From: Paenibacillus abyssi
GTDB taxonomy: Bacteria > Bacillota > Bacilli > Paenibacillales > Paenibacillaceae
Direction: 5' to 3'
Assembly (NCBI RefSeq): GCF_014640295.1
Contig: NZ_BMGR01000011.1
Location: forward strand, 124,001 to 188,000
DNA length: 64,000 nt
Numbering within the stretch: the stretch's first letter is position 1; each line of letters begins with the position of its first letter. Below the pieces are notes generated by a model. It saw only the letters and a program-made list of their open reading frames with translations, ran no database searches and was not told the origin of the DNA. This document shows, piece after piece, positions 1 to 9,409 of this stretch. The position numbers and the translations under genes were made by a program.

Positions 1-1
1 T

Positions 2-1432
2 AAAGTGAATGTGACAATGGTTCCTCTGCGGGTTATCAGCGAAGGTCTAGGAGCGATCGTCACCTGGTCTCAAACGACGAGAACTGTGACGATCTCCGGC
101 AAAGGCTCTACGATTTCCATGACAAATGGACAAACGGAGGCGGTTGTAAACGGCAGCCGCGTGAAGCTGGATAACAGCGTTCAAATTAGGCAAGGCCGTG
201 TTATGGTACCGATTCGTTTTGTCAGTGTGCATCTGGGGCTCCAAGTCATATGGAATCAGAAAGAACGATCCATTTCACTGAAATCGAAAACAGCCGTTCC
301 TACTGTACCGGATGCGGATGTATCCGGGATGAGAGGCGCATGGGTCTCCGCGGTTTATAACCTGGATTGGCCGACTTCGAAATCATACGGGAATGAAGAA
401 CAGCAGAAAGAGGATTATAAACGGCTGCTTGATGATTTGCAGGGGATGGGAATCAATGCGGTATTTGTGCAGATTCGCCCGGCCGCTGATGCGCTCTATC
501 CATCGTTATTAGTTCCATGGTCCGCTTATTTGACTGGCGTGCAGGGACAAGCGCCAAGCTATGATCCGCTGGCATTTATGATTGAGGAAACGCATCGCCG
601 CGGGATGGAATTCCATGCCTGGTTCAATCCGTTCCGGGCGGGAGTGAATGCGGATACGTCGAAGCTGGCCGAGAATCATGTGGCGCTTCAGCATCCGGAT
701 TGGATTGTTATGGGAGAAGACAAGGAAAGAAAGAAGATGCCTTACATTAACCCCGGTATTCCCGAGGCTAGACAGCATATTATTGACACGATCATGGAGG
801 TTGTGAACAATTACAACATCGATGGCGTCCACTTGGATGATTACTTCTATCCTTCGAATATGATTTTCAATGATGATGCGGCATTTCTGTTGTACAACAA
901 CAGAAATGTACTTGACCGCAATGAATGGCGCCGTGACAATATCAATCAGTTCGTACGCCAGCTCGGTGAATCGATTCATAAAGCGAAGCCGAATGTGGAA
1001 TACGGCATCAGCCCATTCGGCGTATGGCGCAACAGCTCGGTAGATCCGACAGGCTCGGATACGAGAGCAAGCGTAACGGCTTATGACTCTATGCATGCTG
1101 ATGTCCGTACTTGGATTCGGAATGGCTGGATCGATTATGTGGCACCGCAACTATATTGGAGCATGACCTTCTCGCCGGCACGGTATGACAAGCTTGCGGA
1201 TTGGTGGGCAAACGAAGTGAAGGGAACAAGTGTTGATCTGTATATCGGCCACTCCCCTTATAAGCTCGGTAAGGAAGCAGGATGGGAATCTTCGCAGGAA
1301 ATTATTAATCAGCTAAGGTATAACCAGATTCATCCTGAAATAAAAGGGGATATCTTCTTCCGGGCAGAGAACCTGAGAAGCAATCCGCTCGGCCTCATTG
1401 AAGCGCTCCGTACCTATTATGAAGTAAAGTAA
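2..1432 (+). CDS. GHL10-type glycoside hydrolase-like secreted protein, 5'-truncated
   Basis: The frame is open to the left window edge, so the true start and any signal peptide lie upstream. Residues ~1-95 are copper-amine-oxidase-N-like repeats (PF07833 type), with the hallmarks TMVPLRVISEGLGA and VMVPIRFVS followed by TW or IW turns. Residues ~105-470 match the glycosyl-hydrolase-like family 10 (DUF187/GHL10): RGAWVSAVYNLDWPT, GINAVFVQIRPAADA, FHAWFNPFR, DGVHLDDYFYP and YGISPFGVWR. Such proteins are extracellular and thought to act on cell-wall or surface glycans; the substrate is unknown. A hairpin terminator follows. The domain call is firm, the activity is inferred from family. Confidence 0.9.
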   Translation, partial: KVNVTMVPLRVISEGLGAIVTWSQTTRTVTISGKGSTISMTNGQTEAVVNGSRVKLDNSVQIRQGRVMVPIRFVSVHLGLQVIWNQKERSISLKSKTAVPTVPDADVSGMRGAWVSAVYNLDWPTSKSYGNEEQQKEDYKRLLDDLQGMGINAVFVQIRPAADALYPSLLVPWSAYLTGVQGQAPSYDPLAFMIEETHRRGMEFHAWFNPFRAGVNADTSKLAENHVALQHPDWIVMGEDKERKKMPYINPGIPEARQHIIDTIMEVVNNYNIDGVHLDDYFYPSNMIFNDDAAFLLYNNRNVLDRNEWRRDNINQFVRQLGESIHKAKPNVEYGISPFGVWRNSSVDPTGSDTRASVTAYDSMHADVRTWIRNGWIDYVAPQLYWSMTFSPARYDKLADWWANEVKGTSVDLYIGHSPYKLGKEAGWESSQEIINQLRYNQIHPEIKGDIFFRAENLRSNPLGLIEALRTYYEVK

Positions 1433-1449
1433 AAAGATTCGTATCAAAT

Positions 1450-1513
1450 TCACCTTATATTGTAAGTGAATGTCTGAGCTGCAGGCGTTTACTTATGATT
1501 AAGGTGTTTTTTA
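1450..1513 (+). terminator. Long hairpin terminator
   Basis: CACCTTA pairs with TAAGGTG, and inside it TAAGTGAATG pairs (with wobbles) with CGTTTACTTA; a run of T follows. It ends the GHL10-type gene. Confidence 0.7.
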
Positions 1514-1581
1514 TAATAGGGACTAGCGGGTATAATCGTTAAAAGGGATGATAAAGAAACGATTGATCGGGAGGTTTACGA

Positions 1582-2049
1582 GTGGGATATGTAGAGGAGT
1601 TGCGAGCGATTGTCGGCCACAGGCCCTTAATATTGGTCGGCGCGGTAGTCATTATCGTAGATAACGAGGGAAGGATATTACTGCAGCAAAGAAAGCATCC
1701 CTATGGAAAATGGGGGATTCCAGGGGGATTAATGGAGCTGGGAGAATCAACCGAGATTACCGCAAGAAGAGAGATATTTGAAGAGACTAACCTTAAAATC
1801 GGGCATCTCCACTTAATCAATGTATATTCCGGGCCTGACAATTTTGTCGTCGCTGCTAACGGTGATCAGTTTTATGTTGTCGTAACCGCTTATTATACGA
1901 AGGAAGCTGCCGGAGAGCTTATCAACGATCATGCAGAGGCTTTAAAGCTTGACTACTTTCATCCGGACAGACTGCCTGCGGATATTGTAAAGAGCCATAA
2001 GAAAATACTGGAGGAGTTTATCGGGAGAGACTATAAAGATATACTGTAA
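1582..2049 (+). CDS. NUDIX hydrolase
   Basis: A 155-residue protein with a GTG start set 6-8 nt after GGGAGG. The NUDIX box is complete: GGLMELGESTEITARREIFE followed by ETNL, around residues 50-73, with the REx2EE metal-binding core. NUDIX enzymes cleave nucleoside diphosphates linked to another moiety, usually for house-cleaning or cofactor turnover; the substrate cannot be read from the sequence. It stands alone between the GHL10 terminator and a DsbA-family gene. Confidence 0.9.
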   Translation: MGYVEELRAIVGHRPLILVGAVVIIVDNEGRILLQQRKHPYGKWGIPGGLMELGESTEITARREIFEETNLKIGHLHLINVYSGPDNFVVAANGDQFYVVVTAYYTKEAAGELINDHAEALKLDYFHPDRLPADIVKSHKKILEEFIGRDYKDIL

Positions 2050-2144
2050 AACGGGTGCAGCACTGAAGTCTGGTATTTTAGGCAGTATTCGATATAATGT
2101 GGGATTAAAGTGAGTCATCATGAGATGCGGAAGGAGGCAGTTGT

Positions 2145-2747
2145 ATGTCATTAACGATTAAAGTATATTCCGATTATGTGTGTCCGTTTTGTTTCTTGGC
2201 TGAACAACCGCTGGAGGAAGCGATTCAGGGAAAGGATGTTGAGGTAGAATGGATGCCTTATGAGCTTCGCCCCTATCCGAACAAAACGCTTCTGCCGGAA
2301 GAAAGTTATTTGCAGACCACTTGGAAGCAATCGGTGTATCCAATGGCAGAGAAGATGGGCATTCATATCGTGCTGCCCAGGGTTTCTCCGCAGCCTTATA
2401 CACATTTAGCTTTCGAAGGGTATCAATATGCCAAAGAACACGGGAAGGGCAATGAATATAACGACCGGATGTTAAGAGCCTTTTTCCAGGAAGAATTAGA
2501 TATCGGAAATATTGATGTTCTATGTAAACTTGCCGAAAAAGTGGGCCTGAATGTCATGGAATATCGGGAGGCGCTGAAGACAAGGAAGTACAAAGAAGTC
2601 CATGAAAGAGCACTGGAGCATGCTTATAACGAAGCCAATATTTCCGCGGTTCCGACGTTTATTATTGGAAATACCGTTGTACAAGGTGTGCGCAGTAAAG
2701 AAGCGCTGGAATCTGTTATTGAGAAAGAATTGGCGCGGCATCAATAA
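2145..2747 (+). CDS. DsbA family oxidoreductase (FrnE-like)
   Basis: A 200-residue cytoplasmic thioredoxin-fold protein with no signal peptide. The redox motif CPFC sits at residues ~13-16 (VYSDYVCPFCFLAE), as in FrnE/2-hydroxychromene-2-carboxylate isomerase-type DsbA proteins. The cis-Pro region AVPTFIIGN lies near the C-terminus. It probably acts in thiol-disulfide exchange or in isomerisation of small molecules; the client is unknown. The start follows GGAGG with good spacing. Confidence 0.9.
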   Translation: MSLTIKVYSDYVCPFCFLAEQPLEEAIQGKDVEVEWMPYELRPYPNKTLLPEESYLQTTWKQSVYPMAEKMGIHIVLPRVSPQPYTHLAFEGYQYAKEHGKGNEYNDRMLRAFFQEELDIGNIDVLCKLAEKVGLNVMEYREALKTRKYKEVHERALEHAYNEANISAVPTFIIGNTVVQGVRSKEALESVIEKELARHQ

Positions 2748-2890
2748 AAGAGCGGGTATCTGGTTAGAACGCAGTAACAGGGCATGTACAAATAAGAATG
2801 ATCGACCTTATGTTTATATGTCAGGAAAAAAGTGTAAAAAGGGGAATAACAGCCTTACTTTTTTTCTGATCGGCTGTAGGAGTGGATGTC

Positions 2891-2906
2891 ATCGCAATCA
2901 TGCGAT
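2891..2906. promoter_or_regulatory. Short palindrome upstream of esterase gene
   Basis: ATCGCA and TGCGAT are separated by ATCA, about 35 nt before the esterase start. It could be a repressor site or a small hairpin. No regulator is implied by the neighbours. Confidence 0.25.
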
Positions 2907-2941
2907 CACGATTACACCAAAACAGAAAGGGAGAATGAATA

Positions 2942-3883
2942 ATGTCCAATCAAGTGAAGCTTGAACCGGAAGCCCGAAAGTTCGCCCAAGACACTGCAAA
3001 TCCGCCGTTTTTGTTCGATCTCGGTCCCGAGAAGGGACGTGAGACCGTTGATGAGGTTCAATCAAGTCCGGTCCATAAATTGCCGGTCTGGGTGGAGGAC
3101 AAGACGATAGAGGTCAGCCCGGGAGGGAAAATTTCCGTAAAAATAGTAAGGCCGCAAAATACGCCGAATGAGCTTCCTGTTATCGTGTATATCCATGGAG
3201 CCGGTTGGGTGTTTGGCAATGCCCATACCCATGACCGCCTTATACGCGAGTTGGCGGTCGGTGCGCAAGCAGCGGTCGTATTTCCTAATTACAGCCTTTC
3301 GCCTGAAGCGAAGTATCCGACAGCGATTGAAGAAATATATGCCGTCGTTAAGTGGGTGGCTGAGCATGGCCGGAATCATGGGATGGATACGGATAAGCTC
3401 ACCGTAGCCGGCGACAGTGTCGGGGGCAATATGACGGCAGCGGTCACCCTTATGGCCAAGCAACGGGGCGGTCCGGATATTCATAAGCAGCTGTTATTCT
3501 ATCCCGTTACCGATGCGTCGTTTGATACGGATTCGTATCATCAGTTTGCTACAGGCTATTTTCTTCGCCGCGATGCGATGATGTGGTTCTGGGATCAGTA
3601 CACGACTGATCCGAAGGAGCGGGCGGAGATTACGGCCTCGCCTCTGCGGGCAAGCACAGATCAGCTTGAAGGTCTTCCACCTGCATTGATTATTACAGCT
3701 GAAGCCGACGTGCTGCGGGATGAAGGGGAAGCTTATGCGAATAAGCTTCGGACTGCAGGCGTTCCTGTTACTGCCGCTCGATTCCAAGGTATAATTCATG
3801 ACTTCGTGATGCTTAACGCTTTAGCGGAGACGAATGCTGCCCGTGGGGCGATGGCACTTGCAATTGCGTGGCTGCGGAATTAA
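2942..3883 (+). CDS. Alpha/beta hydrolase (HSL-type esterase)
   Basis: A 313-residue hydrolase of the hormone-sensitive-lipase class. The oxyanion-hole motif is HGAGWVFG (canonical HGGG with one Gly replaced by Ala), the nucleophile elbow is GDSVGGN, and the distal acid and His lie in EADVLRDEGEAYA and IIHDFVML. It likely hydrolyses short-chain carboxyl esters in the cytoplasm. The ATG follows GGGAG. A single-gene unit; substrate unknown. Confidence 0.92.
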   Translation: MSNQVKLEPEARKFAQDTANPPFLFDLGPEKGRETVDEVQSSPVHKLPVWVEDKTIEVSPGGKISVKIVRPQNTPNELPVIVYIHGAGWVFGNAHTHDRLIRELAVGAQAAVVFPNYSLSPEAKYPTAIEEIYAVVKWVAEHGRNHGMDTDKLTVAGDSVGGNMTAAVTLMAKQRGGPDIHKQLLFYPVTDASFDTDSYHQFATGYFLRRDAMMWFWDQYTTDPKERAEITASPLRASTDQLEGLPPALIITAEADVLRDEGEAYANKLRTAGVPVTAARFQGIIHDFVMLNALAETNAARGAMALAIAWLRN

Positions 3884-4006
3884 TATCACGTCATGTTTGG
3901 CATAGAATAATTTGCTTCGCAGCATCCTGGATTTTTCCGTTTCAATCCTCTCTACGCCGGTGTAATCATCCATAACAACATTAACCGGCAAAGGGGAGAA
4001 TCGACT

Positions 4007-5254
4007 ATGGAAACCAGATCAAAACAATTGCACAGCGGCAGCTTATATTGGCCTCATACCATTTCGAAAGTTCCTTCTTATCCCACTTTAAATAAACGGA
4101 TCTCTACTCAAGTTGCGATTATCGGCGGGGGAATGACGGGTGCGCTATGCGCCGCCGTGCTTGCTAAGACAGGCATTTCTACCGTGCTGGTTGAAGGGGG
4201 GAAGGTCGCATCAGCCAGTACAGCCGCCAATACCGGCCTTCTTCAATTTTCAAATGACATCATGTTATATGAATTAGCTGAGCAAATCGGCGAGCTGAAG
4301 GCCGTGCAATTTTACAAAGAATGTCAAAGAGCATTAAAAGCCTTGGCAGAGCTCGCGTCCTCCATTCCGTTTGATACCGGATTTCATGTGCGCAAGAGCC
4401 TCTATTATGCAAATGACGTGATTGACGCTGCCAAGCTGTATAAGGAATATATGCTGCTGAGCAAGTATGCTTTCCCTGTCGGATGGGACTTGCCGGAGGC
4501 GCTTGCGCGTCGCATACCCTTTCGTAAAGAGGCAGCATTGGTTACAAGAGGAGATGCGGAGATCAATCCTGTCCGCTTTGCTCACGGCTTGATCGCACAA
4601 GCGGCCTGGAATCAGGTAAGAGTATTTGAGCATACGCGGGTGCAGGAGATTCAAAGGAAAAATGGGGCATTCATCATTCATACTGAAAGTGGCGAGATCT
4701 CAGCCCATTATATCGTCCGTGCCAGTGGGTATCTTCCCGGAATCAACAATCCTTCAAGAATAAAGCCGATCTTGCAACGCTCCTATGCTATGACTACCGC
4801 AGCGAATGCTGTACCCGAGTCTTGGCCAGGTGATTACATGATGTGGGAGACAGCCCGCCCTTACTTTTATTTCCGGACGACGCCTGATGGAAGGGTGATT
4901 GCAGGAGGGTTAGATGAAGAGCGGCAGGATCCGGTAACGGCTGAACACGAATTAAAGGTTAGAACAGATCTATTGATAACAGAGCTTCAAAAACTGTTTC
5001 CAGATTCGAGATTCGAAGCGGAATATGCTTGGTGCGGTACGTTCGGTGAATCTGAAGATGGACTTCCTTATCTTGGGGAGGATGTGGAGCAGCCTGGAAT
5101 ATTCCACGCTTTAGGCTGCGGCGGCAACGGAACCGTCTACGGCATGATCGCTGCAGAAATGTTGAAAGATTATGTGAATGGGAGAAAGCATCCTTTAACT
5201 TCGTTACTGGCTCCTGGCCGCTCGGCTGCAGAACAAATATCGATTATCATCTAA
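4007..5254 (+). CDS. FAD-dependent oxidoreductase (DAO family)
   Basis: 415 residues. The N-terminal Rossmann motif is VAIIGGGMTGALCAAVLAKTG (~residues 34-54, one mismatch to GxGxxG spacing is absent). The C-terminal FAD-contact motif is GCGGNGTVYGMIAAEML. This matches the D-amino-acid-oxidase/GlpO-like fold, which oxidises amines or amino acids with FAD. No Rieske domain is visible at the C-terminus, so it is the short form. Good RBS AAAGGGGAG. A terminator follows. Confidence 0.9.
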   Translation: METRSKQLHSGSLYWPHTISKVPSYPTLNKRISTQVAIIGGGMTGALCAAVLAKTGISTVLVEGGKVASASTAANTGLLQFSNDIMLYELAEQIGELKAVQFYKECQRALKALAELASSIPFDTGFHVRKSLYYANDVIDAAKLYKEYMLLSKYAFPVGWDLPEALARRIPFRKEAALVTRGDAEINPVRFAHGLIAQAAWNQVRVFEHTRVQEIQRKNGAFIIHTESGEISAHYIVRASGYLPGINNPSRIKPILQRSYAMTTAANAVPESWPGDYMMWETARPYFYFRTTPDGRVIAGGLDEERQDPVTAEHELKVRTDLLITELQKLFPDSRFEAEYAWCGTFGESEDGLPYLGEDVEQPGIFHALGCGGNGTVYGMIAAEMLKDYVNGRKHPLTSLLAPGRSAAEQISIII

Positions 5255-5268
5255 CGGTGTATCTTAGG

Positions 5269-5304
5269 GACTCTCTCAGACAGATGGCTGAGGGAGTCTT
5301 TTTT
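5269..5304 (+). terminator. Intrinsic terminator
   Basis: GACTCTCTCAG pairs with CTGAGGGAGTC (one wobble), followed by six T. Confidence 0.88.
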
Positions 5305-5394
5305 GTTTTGGTAACGTGAGGTAGTATGATTGGGTTATCCAAGATGACATAGTCAAAGGGAGCACATAATAAGGATGAATTAGGGGGTATTTAA

Positions 5395-5943
5395 GTGGAG
5401 TTCATGACGTATGACAAGCTGGATGAAGCGCTCTGGCCTTACGCGATGGATATTTATAAGCAAGGCTTTGCGGAGGAAGGAAGGAAACCGGAAAAGCTGC
5501 TGCGCAGCATGCTTGACAGAGGAATATGTTATCTCCATGTCGGAGTCGATGAATACGGAATGGTCGCCATGGCGATATCCGGACTCGTCGCCGGCCGGAA
5601 GGTGCTGCTGATTGATTATTTAGCTGTGTCTCCACAAAGGAGGCGAGAGGGGGTTGGACAGCGATTTCTGCAGAAGATCGAGCAGTGGGCCCGTGTCATT
5701 GGGCTGGAAGGAATGCTTGTGGAAGTCGAAGCGGAACCTACCAGGGAGAACGAACAACGAATCCGTTATTGGGAAAAGGGTGGATTTACAAGAACGGATT
5801 ATATTCATCAATACATATGGGTGCCTGAACCTTACCTGGCGATGTATTATTGGTTTCAACCGAATAGCAAGCTGCCCAGGTCCGGCGAGAAGCTGTTCGA
5901 AATGATTTCTTCCTTTCATCGGCAAGCTTATAACAGGAGATAA
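5395..5943 (+). CDS. GNAT family N-acetyltransferase
   Basis: 182 residues with a GTG start after TAGGGGG. The acetyl-CoA pyrophosphate loop is visible as RRREGVGQRFLQKIEQWAR (~residues 81-99, Q/RxxGxG/A type), preceded by the beta-strand LIDYLAVSP. It transfers an acetyl group from acetyl-CoA to an unknown amine. The gene is flanked by terminators on both sides and so forms its own unit. Confidence 0.88.
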   Translation: MEFMTYDKLDEALWPYAMDIYKQGFAEEGRKPEKLLRSMLDRGICYLHVGVDEYGMVAMAISGLVAGRKVLLIDYLAVSPQRRREGVGQRFLQKIEQWARVIGLEGMLVEVEAEPTRENEQRIRYWEKGGFTRTDYIHQYIWVPEPYLAMYYWFQPNSKLPRSGEKLFEMISSFHRQAYNRR

Positions 5944-5958
5944 CAATACCTATGAATC

Positions 5959-5990
5959 GGACAGTCGACGCATCGACTGTCCTTTAATTT
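5959..5990 (+). terminator. Intrinsic terminator
   Basis: GGACAGTCGA and TCGACTGTCC form a perfect 10-bp stem with a CGCA loop, then a T-rich tail. Confidence 0.88.
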
Positions 5991-6102
5991 TACCCGCGCA
6001 AGAAAAAAAAGGTAAAAGCGGAGCGGGAGGAGAATCTTAAAAAGGATACAAATGACAGAAGTATTTGAACAAATAACACCGAACAGCTCAGGAGGAAAAC
6101 CG

Positions 6103-7731
6103 ATGTATTATTCACGCTTCGTTAGACAAGCAACGATCATCTTGTTATTTTTTATCATGTTGTTCCAGACACACGCAGACATTGCAGCAAAGGGGATCAC
6201 TAGATTGCCATCAGATCAAGGGATCGATTTACCCTTTGATAATGGTTATGGCAAATATGTCGAATTACGGGGTGCGGATCAATATGAATTGAAATGGCAG
6301 GTTGATTCGTCAATCCCATTGGAGCTGTACCGAAACGATAACGGAATGATCGTAAATGATACGAACAAGCTTTTTGAGGTCAATAAAACGGGCGGGATCA
6401 CTTGGGAACATGAATATGACGACTCGGTAGGGCTGCTGTACACCGAAATGAGCCCGAATCAACTGTTATTTGCTTTTGAAGATTCGGATCTCTTCGGTAA
6501 TTTCGTAGGAGACATCTATACTTTCAATCTTCAAGGAGATCTGGTTTGGAAAACAACGCTCAAACGGACGGATCTTCAATTTCCTGACTTCACGATTTTT
6601 GCCGGAGATGCTGAAGGGAACCTGATTACCGTATCGAATGAAGGGATCATTTCCGTGAATTCCAACGGCGAGATCAATTGGGCAAACCGGGAATTCTCGG
6701 AATATAGAGAAGAACAATACTGCTGGGATCAAGAAACTTTTTATTTGTGTGAAAAAAGTCCCAATGCATTCATTAATAAAACCAGTAATATCTACAAGCT
6801 TGTTACGGACCAAAACCATATTTATGCCCTTACATTTGACGATAAAGTATACGCGCTTGATTTGAACGGGAATCTCTTATGGCAAAGCACATTATCGAAT
6901 GGGGAGCTGTACCTGTCCAAGGATGGGGAAACGCTTTATGATATCATGTATGAAAAAGTATTTACCGTTTCGACGATTGATACAAGAACGGGGGAAAAAC
7001 AACGATTAGAGGAACCCGATCCGCAGATTTTAGATGCTTACTTGCCTCATGACGGTGAACAAAATTACTACATACAATTAGAAAAAGGCGTCCAAAAGGT
7101 AAACAAGGACGGTGAAGTGCTCTGGGAATACAAAATGAAGTGGGATTATACTTACACCTATGAATTAGTGACAGACCATAATGGAAATGTATATTTCTCG
7201 GATAATGCACAGAACACCTATGCGATCGACAAAAACGGGAATGAAATGTTCTTAATTCTGGTATGGGATAGATACGGGCCTTCCTTCAACGAAATCATGG
7301 TCGACGAAGACGGCGTCGTGTATGTTTTGTCACATGTTATGGGGCTTATTGCTGTAGGAGAGAAGGAAGAAGCTGGAATACCTGACGAAATTCAAGTTTT
7401 CATCAACGGAAATAAACAGCGCTTTGAACAGGAGCCGGTAATGATAAACGGAGTGACAATGGTTCCGATGAGAGATATTTTTGAAGCCTTAGGCGCTGAC
7501 GTAACTTGGAATGCAAGTACACGAACGATAACTGCGCAAACGGATAAGGAACATATCCAACTGCGGTTGGATCATACAGAAGGAATTGTGAATGGAACGA
7601 AAAAATCGCTGCAGACAGAACCAGTGGTGATCAATGGGAAAACGATGGTGCCTTTACGATTTGTTAGTGAGTCATTGGGCGCGGATGTGAAGTGGATTAA
7701 GGAACTGAAAACGATACGAATAAGGGGTTAA
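6103..7731 (+). CDS. Secreted PQQ-like beta-propeller protein with copper-amine-oxidase-N-like domains
   Basis: 542 residues from the ATG chosen here; an ATG 17 codons upstream exists, but this one follows AGGAGG and begins a signal peptide (MYYSRFVRQATIILLFFIML). Residues ~35-425 hold repeated strands such as GGITWEHEYD, NGEINWANRE, NGNLLWQS and DGEVLWEYK, typical of PQQ/quinoprotein-like propellers. Residues ~430-542 are copper-amine-oxidase-N-like repeats (TMVPMRDIFEALGADVTWN, TMVPLRFVSESLGADVKW). It should be exported; the ligand is unknown. The C-terminal domain resembles the N-terminus of the GHL10-type protein at the left edge. Confidence 0.88.
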   Translation: MYYSRFVRQATIILLFFIMLFQTHADIAAKGITRLPSDQGIDLPFDNGYGKYVELRGADQYELKWQVDSSIPLELYRNDNGMIVNDTNKLFEVNKTGGITWEHEYDDSVGLLYTEMSPNQLLFAFEDSDLFGNFVGDIYTFNLQGDLVWKTTLKRTDLQFPDFTIFAGDAEGNLITVSNEGIISVNSNGEINWANREFSEYREEQYCWDQETFYLCEKSPNAFINKTSNIYKLVTDQNHIYALTFDDKVYALDLNGNLLWQSTLSNGELYLSKDGETLYDIMYEKVFTVSTIDTRTGEKQRLEEPDPQILDAYLPHDGEQNYYIQLEKGVQKVNKDGEVLWEYKMKWDYTYTYELVTDHNGNVYFSDNAQNTYAIDKNGNEMFLILVWDRYGPSFNEIMVDEDGVVYVLSHVMGLIAVGEKEEAGIPDEIQVFINGNKQRFEQEPVMINGVTMVPMRDIFEALGADVTWNASTRTITAQTDKEHIQLRLDHTEGIVNGTKKSLQTEPVVINGKTMVPLRFVSESLGADVKWIKELKTIRIRG

Positions 7732-7746
7732 ATAACCAACACAGTG

Positions 7747-7785
7747 AGGGCGTAATCTCAATCCGAGAGTACGCCCTTGTTTTTA
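7747..7785 (+). terminator. Intrinsic terminator
   Basis: AGGGCGTA pairs with TACGCCCT around a CTC/GAG inner stem; TTGTTTTTA follows. Ends the beta-propeller gene. Confidence 0.85.
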
Positions 7786-7816
7786 TGTATTTATCTCAGG
7801 CGGATTTATCCGCTCA

Positions 7817-7840
7817 CACTTAGCAAGTGTCTTTTATTCT
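7817..7840 (+). terminator. Second weak hairpin
   Basis: ACACTT/AAGTGT with an AGC loop, then CTTTTATT. A GCGGAT/ATCCGC hairpin sits just before it. Possibly a back-up terminator. Confidence 0.4.
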
Positions 7841-7879
7841 GATCATGCGTATCTTATTCGGAATCGAGCCAAAAGCAGT

Positions 7880-7893
7880 TGAAAGCGTTTGCC
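7880..7893. promoter_or_regulatory. Candidate cre (CcpA) site
   Basis: TGAAAGCGTTTGCC differs from the catabolite-responsive consensus TGAAARCGYTTNCA mainly at the last base. It lies ~130 nt before the sensor kinase gene. A single motif match; weak on its own. Confidence 0.3.
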
Positions 7894-8019
7894 TGATTGC
7901 ATAAGATAGATGATGGCCTTTTTTTAAGAAAAAGAAGGAATGACAGATGGATGAGGCGAAAGATAACAAGTACGTTTCTTACGGATAAAAACAAGGTAAA
8001 TTAACGAAAGGTATTGAAA

Positions 8020-9279
8020 ATGGATGTCATAAAAGATTTTGTGCTTCAGCTTATGTTTGTTGCCATTCCCCTGTTTTTCTATCATACGTTTTTTACAGAC
8101 CGCTTAATCAATGTCAAATATGAAAGAGTCATTATGATTGGCTTGTGGGGAATCTCGACTCTGCTGTGCATGACATTCCCGGCGAGCTTTGGTCCGGATT
8201 ATCGCCTCGATATTCGGATTATTCCATTATTGCTTGGGACAATGTATGGAGGAGTAAGTACAGCACTGTTTATTTCGGCTGTGTTGATCTTATATCGTAT
8301 GTATATTGGAATCGATCTGGGATTATATACGACTATTTTTACTGTATTATGCGGTGTACCTGTGTTCATGTATTTCCAGAGAACATTCGACAGCGCGAAA
8401 AAAAGAAAACGAGTGAAAATCGCTGTGCTGCTTGTTTCGTATTATATTTTAATTGGCCTCGTGTGGACATTAATCTTAAGAGGGTTTTCAATAGAAACGT
8501 TTAAAATACAAATGATCCATCTCGTATTTGTCGCCGTCATAACTTGGTTCTTTACCGTGCTCAACGAAAATATAAGAGAGATTCATCAGCTTCGGATCGA
8601 GATACAGAATTCGGAGAAACAACGAATTGTTAGTGATTTGACCAGTGTATTCGCCCATGAGATAAGAAATCCGATGCAGGTGACACGGGGCTTCCTTCAG
8701 CTTCTCAATGAACCTGGTTTATCTGAGAAGAAAAGGGAGTATATCCATATTTCCATTGAGGAATTGGATCGGGCTAATGATATTATTAACGATTTATTGT
8801 CCCTTGGTAAGCCGCCTACTAACGACATGCAAGGCGTTGATGCAGGTCATCAGTTAGGGCGTGTAATCCAAATTCTTGAAACATACGCCGCTTTTCAAGA
8901 TGTTACAATCATCTCTTCCATAGATAAGAACTGTTGGGTGCTTGCTAATGCCCAAAAATTAAATCAATGTCTGATTAATATTATAAAAAATGCGATCGAA
9001 TCGATGCCCACCGGTGGAGTTATTCATGCCACATGTACTTCAACTGAAGATGGATATATTGAAATCATGATCAAGGATCAAGGTGTTGGCATGACGAGAG
9101 AGCAAATTGAACGGCTTGGATCGCCATTCTACTCCTTGAAGGAAAGCGGAACGGGGCTAGGGATGATGGTTAGCTATCAAATTATTCGGTCTTTTAAGGG
9201 GAAAGTGCTGGTCCATAGTGAGAAGAATATCGGTACTAAATTTATCATTCTTTTACCGAGTTTAAAGCATGATTATTAA
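8020..9279 (+). CDS. Sensor histidine kinase with LytS-like membrane domain (sporulation-kinase type)
   Basis: 419 residues. Residues 1-180 form about six membrane spans with a 5TMR-LYT look (IIPLLLGTMYGG). The phospho-acceptor His is at ~213 in FAHEIRNPMQ. The N box is LINIIKNAIESMPTGG and the G boxes are IKDQGVGM and ESGTGLGMMVSYQIIRS. The architecture resembles KinB-type kinases that feed the sporulation phosphorelay. No response regulator is adjacent, which fits an orphan kinase. The ATG is preferred over a TTG two codons upstream because its distance to GAAAGG is better. The input signal is unknown. Confidence 0.9.
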   Translation: MDVIKDFVLQLMFVAIPLFFYHTFFTDRLINVKYERVIMIGLWGISTLLCMTFPASFGPDYRLDIRIIPLLLGTMYGGVSTALFISAVLILYRMYIGIDLGLYTTIFTVLCGVPVFMYFQRTFDSAKKRKRVKIAVLLVSYYILIGLVWTLILRGFSIETFKIQMIHLVFVAVITWFFTVLNENIREIHQLRIEIQNSEKQRIVSDLTSVFAHEIRNPMQVTRGFLQLLNEPGLSEKKREYIHISIEELDRANDIINDLLSLGKPPTNDMQGVDAGHQLGRVIQILETYAAFQDVTIISSIDKNCWVLANAQKLNQCLINIIKNAIESMPTGGVIHATCTSTEDGYIEIMIKDQGVGMTREQIERLGSPFYSLKESGTGLGMMVSYQIIRSFKGKVLVHSEKNIGTKFIILLPSLKHDY

Positions 9280-9285
9280 ACTGAA

Positions 9286-9312
9286 TTCCGCGAGCATCGC
9301 GGGATTTTTTTG
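9286..9312 (+). terminator. Intrinsic terminator
   Basis: TCCGCGA pairs with TCGCGGGA around GCA; seven T follow. Confidence 0.85.
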
Positions 9313-9409
9313 TGGAAATTTATGTATAGGGGCATCTTGTCCATTCTGTGGTACAATGATTTCATAACCTTACCAAGTTAGTCAGTCAGTTGATAGTGGA
9401 GGAAGTTTC

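Noticed and set aside
509-1150. 213-codon minus-strand frame opposite the GHL10 domain
   Set aside because: Antisense to a well-conserved domain, no RBS, unnatural composition rich in Arg, His and Ile.
2602-2964. 120-codon plus-strand frame overlapping the FrnE-like and esterase genes
   Set aside because: Overlaps two clear genes in another frame and has no start signals.
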